A model generated the notes under the pieces. The model had not been told where the DNA came from, searched no databases, and was given only the letters and a program-made list of their open reading frames with translations. Below are positions 1-5,066 of a DNA stretch of 5,066 nt, piece by piece (positions within the stretch are counted from its first letter, which is position 1; every line of letters begins with the position of its first letter). Position numbers and translations under genes: made by a program. The DNA is from Actinomycetota bacterium. Lineage in GTDB: Bacteria > Actinomycetota > Thermoleophilia > RBG-16-64-13. The DNA lies in assembly GCA_003157225.1 (NCBI GenBank), contig PMIZ01000153.1:359-5424 (forward strand), written 5' to 3'.

Positions 1-144
1 AACCACGAACTGCCAGGTGGAGCGCTTGTTTACGTGACCGCGCACCCGGGCCGTCCTTTACGCTCTTTGCTGGGGGCTTTTCTTGACCGTCTCATAGTCT
101 TCATTACCGCTCTAGGCGGCGGAGATAGCAAGTTTCGCCCCTAG
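1..144 (+). CDS. Possible 3' end of an upstream gene, unidentified
   Basis: Reading frame 1 is open from the first base of the window to a TAG at 142-144, giving 47 residues that end in DSKFRP. The other two forward frames stop early or look less protein-like. The peptide has a hydrophobic stretch (around LDRLIVFITAL) but no motif I recognise. In GC-rich DNA an open run of 47 codons occurs readily by chance, so this may not be a gene. If real, it is the C-terminus of something beginning outside the window and transcribed in the same direction as the helix-turn-helix pair. No function is assigned. Confidence 0.25.
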   Translation, partial: NHELPGGALVYVTAHPGRPLRSLLGAFLDRLIVFITALGGGDSKFRP

Positions 145-338
145 AAGCGGTCGCGGCGGTTTCCCGGGCGCTACCAGCTCTGCTCCCGGCCGGCGCTTAC
201 CACCCCGCGGCCATGGTGTCTTTAGGTGGGGGTGAACGAGAGTCAACAACCCGGCAGCGCGGGCACGGCTCTCGTCTTCTCTCTGTGGCACTATGTGCGC
301 AAGGCCCCGGGGCGCCCGTCCCCACTGGCTTGGCAAAC

Positions 339-342
339 GGAG
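339..342 (+). promoter_or_regulatory. Ribosome binding site for the first HTH gene
   Basis: GGAG sits five bases before the ATG at 348. The in-frame upstream ATG at 213 has no comparable site. This spacing, and the ungapped alignment of the resulting N-terminus with the neighbouring paralogue, decide the start at 348. Confidence 0.55.
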
Positions 343-347
343 CCGAG

Positions 348-980
348 ATGCGAAAGCAAGCCCACAACCTAAAGAGCAGCCGGGATCTCGCGGAGATTGC
401 CCGGCGCCGGCTAGCCGGCGAATCTTCGGCCACCATCGCAGAGGCTCTCGGCCTTTCCCCCTCCCAGGTCTCGCGCTACCTCGCCCGGCTCCAAGACGAT
501 TTCCTGGGAGAGGCAGAGCTGGACTTATCGGCGGTCAGAGTCCGCCAGGTCGCCGCCCTGGGTCTCATCGAGCGGGAGCTGTGGGACGCCTTCGAGATCT
601 CCAAAGAGCCCCAGGTGATCACGCGCACCACGGTGCGGGAGGGCTGGCGTCCGTTCGCGAGCCGAAGCCGGTGCAGCGAAGCCCGGGCCGGTAGTCCGGT
701 CATTCTTCGCCTCATCGCTCGGACCGCGGCGCACCGGGCCGAACTCCTCGGCCTCTACCCCAAGAAAGGAGAACCCCCCAGGTATGGCGGGGTGGCGCGA
801 GAAAAGGCGTGGCCGCTGGCCGCTGTGAACGTTAGCCTCATCCTCGCGGAACTACAGCGGCGCTACCAGATAATCGACGTGTGGCGGCGGGAACCCCCTC
901 CCCCCAGGCCGGAAGACTTGCCGCCCGGCTTTTGCCTCCCCACCCGCCCTCCGGGGCAGGACCCGGGAAGCGGGGAATAA
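348..980 (+). CDS. Helix-turn-helix DNA-binding protein, phage-type (first of a tandem pair)
   Basis: A 210-residue soluble protein. Residues about 27-47 form a helix-turn-helix of the sigma-region-4/HTH_23 kind, with core IAEALGLSPSQVSRYL. The middle holds an acidic/aromatic segment, ELWDAFEISKEP (77-88). A later amphipathic helix ends in AELLGL (131-136), and a LILAELQRRY element lies near the C-terminus, which is proline-rich. No transmembrane segment is seen. The ATG at 348 is chosen over the in-frame ATG at 213 because of its GGAG site and because the N-terminus then matches the next gene residue for residue. That gene starts 2 bp after this stop, so the two are probably one operon. Proteins of this layout are familiar from phage and prophage regions, where some are called terminase small subunits. 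That role is inference; a transcriptional regulator is the alternative. No large terminase is in view. Confidence 0.75.
   Translation: MRKQAHNLKSSRDLAEIARRRLAGESSATIAEALGLSPSQVSRYLARLQDDFLGEAELDLSAVRVRQVAALGLIERELWDAFEISKEPQVITRTTVREGWRPFASRSRCSEARAGSPVILRLIARTAAHRAELLGLYPKKGEPPRYGGVAREKAWPLAAVNVSLILAELQRRYQIIDVWRREPPPPRPEDLPPGFCLPTRPPGQDPGSGE
972..976 (+). promoter_or_regulatory. Ribosome binding site for the second HTH gene
   Basis: GGGGA lies inside the last codons of the preceding gene, six bases before the GTG at 983. It supports a GTG start there over the longer in-frame option at 881, which would overlap the upstream gene by 100 bp. Confidence 0.6.
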
Positions 981-982
981 CC

Positions 983-1600
983 GTGGGCGCGCGACGAACA
1001 GCACCTGAACGCCGCCGGGACCTGGATGAGGCCATCGAGCGCTGCCTACGCGGCGAAACCCAAGACGAGATCGCCCGAGCGCTCGGGGTTTCCCCCGCCC
1101 AGGTCTCCCGGGATCTTGGCGCTCAGGTGAAGGCCTGGCTCGAGGAGGCCCGGCGGGACTTCGCTCAGTCTGTGGAGCAGGGGCTCCCCGCGCTTACCGC
1201 GCTGGAAGCTCGGTACTGGCAAGCCTGGGAGGCATCGAAGAAGCCGCGAGAGGACTCATGGGTCAGGAGGGGCACCGGCCGGGCCGACTACACCACTAGG
1301 GTCACCCAGCGAACCGAGCCGGCAGAAGGTAAGCCGGCGTTCCTTGCCGGGGTGCTTAGGTGCATCCGCAGGCGAAGCCAGCTCTTGCGGCTGAGCGGCG
1401 AGGCTCTGGAGAGGTTCGAGCACGAACAAGAGCAAGCGACACTTCGGCGAGACCAGGCTCCGTTTCTGCGCTTAGCGAGCGTCGCCTCGCTGCTTCGGGA
1501 GCTTGAGCGCCGCTATGGGCCCCTGGAGGTGTGGCTCGGCCTTCGCTGCCCGGAGGCTCCCGGGGCGTGGTGGGGCCGTCGGCTGTTCTTGCTCCGCTAA
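983..1600 (+). CDS. Helix-turn-helix DNA-binding protein, phage-type (second of a tandem pair)
   Basis: A 205-residue protein starting at GTG 983, two bases after the previous stop. It is a paralogue of the preceding gene. The first 88 residues align without a gap, with about 34 identities by hand count, including the helix-turn-helix (IARALGVSPAQVSRDL, about 30-45), E75, W79, A81, E83 and SK-P (85-88). The C-terminal halves share the pattern of a basic helix ending in LL-L (QLLRL here, AELLGL there), then LLRELERRYGPLEVW against ILAELQRRYQIIDVW. The tail is rich in tryptophan and arginine. The shared plan implies the same fold and probably related DNA targets; the two may form hetero-oligomers, which is inference. 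Likely phage or prophage-derived; terminase small subunit or repressor are both possible. The gene is followed by about 250 bp without a convincing gene. Confidence 0.75.
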   Translation: MGARRTAPERRRDLDEAIERCLRGETQDEIARALGVSPAQVSRDLGAQVKAWLEEARRDFAQSVEQGLPALTALEARYWQAWEASKKPREDSWVRRGTGRADYTTRVTQRTEPAEGKPAFLAGVLRCIRRRSQLLRLSGEALERFEHEQEQATLRRDQAPFLRLASVASLLRELERRYGPLEVWLGLRCPEAPGAWWGRRLFLLR

Positions 1601-1856
1601 CTCTTGGTCCCCGCCTGCTCGGCAAGAAGTAACAGCTGGACTTCCTAACCGCACCACGACCAGCTAGTCACGGTGAGCCTCCGATTTCATCGCCTTCCTG
1701 TAGGGGGCCGCATTCGATTGGCTTGGACTTGACCTGACCCCATTGGTTGGTCCATTTCCGGTGACACTGCGAGGGCCAGTTCTGCTGTGAGTGCTGGCGG
1801 GCTGATTCACCAGTATCACCGAATGGCAGCGTGAATTGGAGTAAATGTACCCCTCA
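1601..1856. other. Non-coding stretch before the intron remnant
   Basis: No reading frame here has recognisable protein character on either strand. The open minus-strand frame that crosses it (down to 1664) reads antisense through the intron and UroD remnants and looks like a shadow. Its base composition is visibly less GC-rich than the flanks. Around 1732-1757 the bases TGACCTGACCCCA, followed shortly by TTGGTCC, resemble in style the TG-starting ends of some IS3-family elements. No transposase or matching right end is visible, so no element is called. No terminator with a T-tract was found after the HTH pair. Confidence 0.4.
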
Positions 1857-2086
1857 ACCTCGCGTACTACTCGGTGCCGGGCAACATCCAGCAGGTGACT
1901 AGATTCCGCGCCGAGGTCATCCGACACTGGCGGGCAGCTCCACGACGCCGCAGCCAGAAGGACCGGATGAACTGGCAACGGATGCGTCGCCTCGCGGATC
2001 GATGGATACCACCCGTCCGCTACACCCATCCCTGGCCCAACGAGCGCTTTGCCGCCAGAGCCCAAGTCAGGAGCCCAGTGCGTTAG
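1857..2086 (+). pseudogene. Group II intron reverse transcriptase/maturase, C-terminal remnant
   Basis: The frame encodes LAYYSVPGNIQQVTRFR, then RRRSQKDRMNWQRMRRLADR, then HPWPNERFAAR, and ends in RSPVR before TAG at 2084-2086. This is the C-terminal end of group II intron-encoded proteins, after the reverse transcriptase and maturase domains, with the hallmark pattern VPGN, FR, RRRSQ, NW, HPWP and RF. Intact proteins have about 400-600 residues; only about 75 remain. The frame meets a stop at 1832-1834, and homology appears to begin near 1857, so the catalytic YADD domain and the start are gone. It is not functional. The frame is otherwise undamaged, so the truncation may be fairly recent. 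The family call is from memory of the motif pattern, without a search. Confidence 0.8.
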
Positions 2087-2103
2087 ACGCGCTCGCTGGG
2101 CAC
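2071..2103 (+). ncRNA. Group II intron domain V-like hairpin, remnant
   Basis: The 33 bases fold as a bulged hairpin. GCCCAG (2073-2078) pairs with CTGGGC (2096-2101). TGCGT (2079-2083) pairs with ACGCG (2087-2091), allowing one G-U pair. TAG (2084-2086) is the loop, and CTCG (2092-2095) is the 3' bulge. The 5' end GAGC places an AGC catalytic-triad-like sequence at 2072-2074, as domain V does. The reverse transcriptase stop codon is the loop itself, an arrangement I recall from introns whose protein ends in RSPVR. Canonical domain V is about 34 nt with a two-base bulge, so this copy may be altered. No domain VI with a branch-point adenosine follows; the sequence passes straight into UroD coding. 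The RNA would not splice. Confidence 0.6.
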
Positions 2104-2361
2104 TTCGACCGGACCGACATGGCGAGGGCGAAGGAGCTTCTCGCAGCGAGGTGCTCTCTGGAGGGCAATATACCTTCGTCCATGCTGGTAGCCGGTTCAC
2201 CCGAGGAGGTCAAGGCGGAGTGCAAACGCCTGATCGAGATCTGCGCGCCTGGCGGAGGCTATATCCTTGGAGCGGGCGCGATCCCCGAGTTTCCCCGCCT
2301 GGAGAACCTAAGGGCGATGGTCGCAGCCGCGGAAGAATACGGGGTGTACGGCCCATCCTGA
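2101..2361 (+). pseudogene. Uroporphyrinogen decarboxylase-family (MtaA/CmuA-like) protein, C-terminal fragment
   Basis: From HFDRTDMARAKELL onward the frame reads as the end of a URO-D superfamily barrel: CSLEGNIPSSMLVAGSPEEV (the G-N/D-[IV]-P-x-x-[LM] strand and following helix), ECKRLIEICAPGGGYILGAG, then ENLRAMVAAAEEYGVY before TGA at 2359-2361. Relatives are cobalamin-linked methyltransferases and true uroporphyrinogen decarboxylases of about 340-390 residues; 86 remain. Similarity starts exactly where the intron hairpin ends. The in-frame ATG at 2002 reads through intron sequence out of frame with the maturase, so it is not a native start. The active-site N-terminal part is missing and the fragment is taken as dead. 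It converges on the flavoprotein/SDR operon. UroD-type methyltransferases often lie near redox operons, so the full gene may once have belonged to the same locus (inference). Confidence 0.8.
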
Positions 2362-2510
2362 TTCGAGCCCGGCTGGACGCCGCGGCTACTCGCGCCGTGT
2401 CGGACCTTTCCAACATGGCGTACGGGTTGGCGATTCTCTTCATGGTGGTCTGGGCGGGAGGGGCCGCCGTGGCCATCGTCAAGCGAAGCATCAGGTCGAG
2501 GTTCAGTCTG
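2362..2510. other. Gap between convergent genes, with a hydrophobic open frame
   Basis: This separates the UroD remnant from the end of the SnoaL gene. On the + strand an ATG at 2415 opens MAYGLAILFMVVW, then GGAAVAIVKRS: one hydrophobic helix followed by basic residues. The same frame then continues antisense through the SnoaL gene to 2969, and no ribosome binding site precedes it. A small membrane peptide or a truncated membrane gene is possible, but chance is more likely. A GGCGG/CCGCC stem (2453-2457 with 2464-2468) has no T-tract on either side, so no terminator is called. Confidence 0.3.
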
Positions 2511-2924
2511 TCAGAGCATGCCGTTCGAGTGCGCCATTTCTGCAGGCACAGGTTCGGCAACATCCCAGTGTTCGGCGAGCATGCCATCGGCGCAGCGGAA
2601 GATGTCCATCACCGCGATGTCGGGACTGAATGGCTGCATGTGCACGTGTACGTGCAGGAACACGTAGTCGCCGTCGACGAACGAGCGGATGACCTCGGGC
2701 ACGTGATTGGGATAGCGAGCGTAGTTGTCCGTAAGGAAGTCGATGACCCCCTGTGGTCCATCCGCGACGCAGGGCTTGTGCTGGAGGTAGCCCGGACTGA
2801 GATACTCCGGCCAACGATCAAACTCGCGCTTGACGATGATGTTCTCGTAGAAGTCCAGCACCAACGTGCGGTTGTTCTCTTCCTGCTCGCTGCCGACCGG
2901 CCCCGTGATAACGCTCGGCATCAT
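2511..2924 (-). CDS. SnoaL-like (NTF2-fold) small enzyme
   Basis: A 137-residue protein of the usual size for the SnoaL/NTF2-like cone fold, which covers polyketide cyclases, ketosteroid-isomerase-like enzymes and predicted aldol-condensation enzymes. The N-terminal helix is LVLDFYENIIVKREFDRW (21-38). Then come YLQHKP (46-51, conserved His49), DGPQGVIDFL (55-64), the strand VFLHVHVHMQ (88-97), and the family-typical VMDIFRCADGMLAEHWDV (105-122) with Asp107 and the EHWD motif. The end NGML is also typical. The ATG at 2924 overlaps the cupin stop as ATGA, and GAGGGAGG lies just upstream; a second ATG at 2921 is equally usable. Translation is probably coupled to the cupin. It is the last gene of the operon. 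The reaction is unknown: isomerisation, dehydration or cyclisation of the dehydrogenase's product are plausible. Confidence 0.85.
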   Translation of the reverse strand: MMPSVITGPVGSEQEENNRTLVLDFYENIIVKREFDRWPEYLSPGYLQHKPCVADGPQGVIDFLTDNYARYPNHVPEVIRSFVDGDYVFLHVHVHMQPFSPDIAVMDIFRCADGMLAEHWDVAEPVPAEMAHSNGML

Positions 2925-3229
2925 GCCTCCCTCGATTGTCCGCCGGCTTCGTCGCCTTCGCGCTCGTAGGCCTTGTCGGTCATTCCCGAGGAAAAGTGGA
3001 AGATGGGTCGGTCGGCCCGTGTGATTCTCATAGGGCAGTGATGAGTGCCGGCGGGTATATGGACCAGGCAGCTCTCCGTGAGCAAGTGGCGCTCGTCCTC
3101 GATCCACAGCTCGCTTCCGTCAAGGTACGCCATGGCCGAGTGCATGTCCGGTGGGTCCTTCTCTTCGTACCCGTGCTCCTCCGCCAGCGCCTGAGTGATG
3201 ATGTACTTAGCGTATTTCGATTCGCTCAT
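2921..3229 (-). CDS. Small cupin-fold protein with an incomplete first metal motif
   Basis: A 102-residue protein (ATG 3229; an in-frame GTG at 3238 would add three residues). It begins SKYAKYIITQ. The C-terminal half reads SELWIEDERHLLTESCLVHI, then PAGTHHCPMRI and DRPIFHF. This matches the second half of a cupin family in which a strand pair, a PxGxxH motif 2 (P59, G61, H64) and DRPIFHF close the barrel. Relatives I recall have about 130-150 residues and a clear motif 1 of the form HxHxFDEvigF. Here that stretch is reduced to PPDMHSAMAYLDG (26-38), keeping one His and the final Gly. An internal deletion or a minimal cupin without the usual metal site are the options. AAAGG lies 10 bases before ATG 3229 but 1 base before GTG 3238, favouring the ATG. 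The stop overlaps the SnoaL start by four bases. Function unknown. Confidence 0.75.
   Translation of the reverse strand: MSESKYAKYIITQALAEEHGYEEKDPPDMHSAMAYLDGSELWIEDERHLLTESCLVHIPAGTHHCPMRITRADRPIFHFSSGMTDKAYEREGDEAGGQSREA
2926..2933 (-). promoter_or_regulatory. Strong ribosome binding site for the SnoaL gene
   Basis: GAGGGAGG on the minus strand lies inside the last codons of the cupin gene, 1 base before the ATG at 2924 and 4 before the ATG at 2921. It shows that the last gene is independently initiated as well as overlapping its neighbour. Confidence 0.6.
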
Positions 3230-3244
3230 GTCGTTCACACCTTT

Positions 3245-4030
3245 CTATAGGATGTCGAGGCCACCGTCGACCGATAGCACGTTTCCAGTGATGAACGAGG
3301 CTTCATCGGAACAGAGCCAAAGGACGACCCGGGCCACGTCGTCCGGCTCACCCAGAAGTTCCATGGGGGGGGCTGCAGGCCCCTCACCGGGTTCGGCCGA
3401 AGCGCAGGCGCTCAGCATGCGGTCGCACATGCCGGTCGCTTTGATCGGTCCCGGACACACCACGTTCACCCGGATGCCCATGTCCTTGTTCTCCAGAGCA
3501 GCCACCTTGGTGAGGGCGATCTGCCCCGCCTTGCTGGGGCTATAGGCGCCGAAGCAGGCTTTCGCGTGCAAACCGGCGGTGGAAGCCGTGTTGACGATCG
3601 CGCCCGCACCTTGCTTTCTCATCTGTTTGATCTCGTGCTTGAGGCAATGGAAGACGCCCTTGAGGTTGGTATCGACCACAATGTCCCAGTCGGTCTCTGT
3701 GACATCGGTCAGCGGTGCGAAGGGGATGGTCACTCCGTCGGGGCCGACACCGGCGTTGTTGAAGGCGAAATCGACGCGCCCGAACGCTGCCACGGTGGCA
3801 GCGATCATGTCCTCGACCTGGGACTCATGCGCAACGTCGCACTGGACGAAGATCGCTTCGCCGCCCAAATCTCTGATCTGCTTCACGGTCTCCTCCGCGG
3901 CGGCAACGCTGCGGCGGGTCACCACGACGACCTTGGCGCCTTCCCGTGCGAACCTGAAGGCCGTCTCTCTTCCGATACCCGAGGCGCCGCCCGTGACGAT
4001 GGCTACCTTCCCGGCGATCCCTATGGTCAT
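3245..4030 (-). CDS. Short-chain dehydrogenase/reductase (classical SDR)
   Basis: A 261-residue Rossmann-fold oxidoreductase that interconverts a hydroxyl and a keto group using NAD(P)(H) in the cytoplasm. It shows the glycine motif TGGASGIG (13-20), CDV with Asp65, NNAG (91-94), and the catalytic tetrad Asn122, Ser150, Tyr163 and Lys167 (YSPSK), with PG at 193-194 and the C-terminal ITGNVLSVDGG. The second beta strand ends VVVVTRR (34-40) with basic residues and no Asp, which points to NADPH (inference). Length is normal for the family. AGGA lies nine bases before ATG 4030; an ATG at 4039 overlaps the preceding stop as ATGA but has no spaced site, so either start is possible. It lies between the flavoprotein and the cupin with 5 and about 15 bp gaps. 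Substrate unknown; the 3-oxoacyl-ACP reductase (FabG) label often given to such proteins would be too specific. Confidence 0.92.
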   Translation of the reverse strand: MTIGIAGKVAIVTGGASGIGRETAFRFAREGAKVVVVTRRSVAAAEETVKQIRDLGGEAIFVQCDVAHESQVEDMIAATVAAFGRVDFAFNNAGVGPDGVTIPFAPLTDVTETDWDIVVDTNLKGVFHCLKHEIKQMRKQGAGAIVNTASTAGLHAKACFGAYSPSKAGQIALTKVAALENKDMGIRVNVVCPGPIKATGMCDRMLSACASAEPGEGPAAPPMELLGEPDDVARVVLWLCSDEASFITGNVLSVDGGLDIL

Positions 4031-4035
4031 GTTAG

Positions 4036-5066
4036 TCATTCCTGTGCTTGGGGTTTGATGGCATATCGGTCAATGGGCACCGGTTCGCTTGAAGTCACCA
4101 TCTCTCCCTCCTTCTCTTCAAGCAGGAGCCATTTGAGCCAATTCGGGTCGTTCCGAGTGGGGTGGTCCTCGCGCAGGTGCCATCCGCGGGACTCTGTTCT
4201 AGCGAGCGAAGCCCTGTAGAACATCTCGGCGCATAAGGCCATGGCACGCGCTTCATGCGCCGCCGCAAGGTGATGCGGGTCTGGCGCAACCAGGTTCGCG
4301 GCGCGGGCCTTGGCGGCCAGCACCAGTTGAAGGGCTGCTTCCATGCGCTCTTTGCTCTTGTATATGGAGTACCCGATCGGTGCTATCGCTGCCTGCACCT
4401 CGCGAACCAAGTCAATCGGCGGGATGCCGGGCTGTCCCCTTCGTGCGCGTTCGGCCGGTGCGAACACCTCCGCTCTGCGTGCTTCCGCGAGAGCGAGGTC
4501 CGGGGCGACTGAAGCCATCCCCGTGGCATACTCCAGGGCGGCGGCACCGGCTCGCACGCCCATCCACACGGACGAGGTCAGGGCCTTGCCCCGGATCCGT
4601 CCCGGTGAGGCGGGGACGGCGCCCGCCATGGCCGACCCGCTCGCCACCGTGTTGCCGGCGGCGAAGAGTCCCGCAACGGTGGTCGCCATCCGGTGATCTA
4701 CCCTGACAGGTGACAACTCACCGACTATTGCCGGGAACACCTCCGACACGGGGCCGCGGCCGTCGGCACCCTCCACCTTGGATAGCAGCAGGGCCCAGAA
4801 GGCCTCCGACTTGGGTCGCTTCCACAACTCCGGCGCGTCGTCGCCATGTCCGCCCTTCTCGCTGTGGCGGGTCGTGTTCTGAAGCAGCCAGTTCTCGTCG
4901 TTGTGCGTAACCAGCGGGCCGTTGCCGGCAAGCATTTCGCGATACCACACCGCGCCCGTCATTGCATCGATGTCGGGGGCGAACTGCCCCCGCCACTGCC
5001 TGGAAAGGTTCTCACCCTTCGCGTTGTACAGGGCGTCTTCAGCTCCGACAAGGGGTTCCTTGCTTC
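4036..5066 (-). CDS. FAD-dependent oxidoreductase, AprA/FrdA/SdhA type, C-terminal part (runs off the right edge)
   Basis: The frame is open from the right edge to TGA at 4036-4038, giving 342 residues; the ATG at 4962 is internal, since upstream codons read YNAKGENLSRQWRG in the same family pattern. Visible are a capping-domain segment (REMLAGNGPL), the FAD-binding C-terminal signature GLFAAGNTVASGSAMAGAVP, and GRIRGKALTSSVWMGVRAG. A helical tail follows (EVQAAIAPIGYSIYKSKERM onward), with RTESRG and HLREDHPTRNDPNWLKWLL, typical of the fumarate reductase/succinate dehydrogenase/adenylylsulfate reductase flavoprotein family. Full members have about 550-660 residues, so the N-terminal GxGxxG dinucleotide fold lies outside the window. 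Such subunits usually pair with a ferredoxin-like partner, which would be upstream. It is the first gene seen of the leftward operon. The GHGDDAPELWKRP stretch looks lineage-specific. Substrate is not determinable here. Confidence 0.9.
   Translation of the reverse strand, partial: SKEPLVGAEDALYNAKGENLSRQWRGQFAPDIDAMTGAVWYREMLAGNGPLVTHNDENWLLQNTTRHSEKGGHGDDAPELWKRPKSEAFWALLLSKVEGADGRGPVSEVFPAIVGELSPVRVDHRMATTVAGLFAAGNTVASGSAMAGAVPASPGRIRGKALTSSVWMGVRAGAAALEYATGMASVAPDLALAEARRAEVFAPAERARRGQPGIPPIDLVREVQAAIAPIGYSIYKSKERMEAALQLVLAAKARAANLVAPDPHHLAAAHEARAMALCAEMFYRASLARTESRGWHLREDHPTRNDPNWLKWLLLEEKEGEMVTSSEPVPIDRYAIKPQAQE

Noticed and set aside
83..111. Promoter-like TTGACC at 83-88
   Set aside because: No acceptable -10 hexamer lies at a 16-18 bp spacing (106-111 reads ACCGCT), so no promoter is called.
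201..234. Inverted repeat CACCCC (201-206) and GGGGTG (229-234) upstream of the first HTH gene
   Set aside because: Six-base arms with a 22-base loop in GC-rich DNA are expected by chance. It could be an operator but there is no second copy to support that.
1664..2200. Long minus-strand open frame (178 codons)
   Set aside because: It lies antisense to the intron and UroD remnants, which have clear family motifs on the + strand, and its own translation has no recognisable pattern.
2636..2665. Repeated CACGTG/ACGTGCA-like bases
   Set aside because: They encode the HVHVHMQ strand of the SnoaL protein; alternating His-Val codons explain the pattern.
2049..2969. Long plus-strand open frame (306 codons)
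   Set aside because: It overlaps the UroD remnant in another frame and then runs antisense through the SnoaL gene, whose motifs are clear. GC-rich codon bias produces such shadows.
3566..4219. Plus-strand open frame (217 codons)
   Set aside because: Antisense to the SDR, whose catalytic residues and motifs are all present on the minus strand.
1..5066. CRISPR array, tRNA or rRNA genes
   Set aside because: No regularly spaced direct repeats, cloverleaf-like segments or rRNA-like stretches were seen on either strand.

Overview
The window is high-GC bacterial DNA. It reads as three blocks: a phage-like DNA-binding gene pair on the left, a scar of broken mobile DNA in the middle, and a leftward metabolic operon on the right. 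The phylum cannot be fixed from sequence alone. GC-rich coding, UroD-type methyltransferase remnants, an AprA/FrdA-type flavoprotein and a bacterial group II intron remnant together suggest an anaerobic or facultative environmental lineage such as Chloroflexota, Desulfobacterota or Actinomycetota. This is inference.

Left block (1-1600, + strand). A possible end of an upstream reading frame (1-144) is followed by about 200 bp without a convincing gene. Two adjacent helix-turn-helix proteins (348-980 and 983-1600) follow, separated by 2 bp and each with its own Shine-Dalgarno. They are tandem paralogues that align without gaps for their first 88 residues. They resemble small DNA-binding proteins of phage or prophage regions (terminase-small-subunit-like), but the function is not proven.

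Middle block (1601-2510). About 250 bp carries no recognisable gene. Then come the last ~75 codons of a group II intron reverse transcriptase/maturase, whose stop codon lies in the loop of a domain V-like hairpin (2071-2103). That hairpin runs directly into the C-terminal 86 codons of a uroporphyrinogen-decarboxylase-family (MtaA/CmuA-like) protein ending at 2361. Both are truncated on the 5' side, so this is a rearrangement scar and not a set of working genes. A 149-bp gap separates it from the convergent operon.

Right block (2511-5066, - strand). Four tightly packed genes read leftward: the C-terminal part of an FAD-dependent oxidoreductase (AprA/FrdA/SdhA superfamily, running off the right edge), a classical short-chain dehydrogenase/reductase, a very short cupin, and a SnoaL-like (NTF2-fold) protein. 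Spacing is 5 bp, about 15 bp, and an ATGA overlap, so they are probably co-transcribed and partly translationally coupled. A flavin redox subunit, an NAD(P)H-linked alcohol/ketone dehydrogenase and two small fold-type enzymes suggest modification of one small organic substrate. The substrate is not visible from the sequence. The cupin is unusual because it lacks most of the canonical first metal-binding motif.
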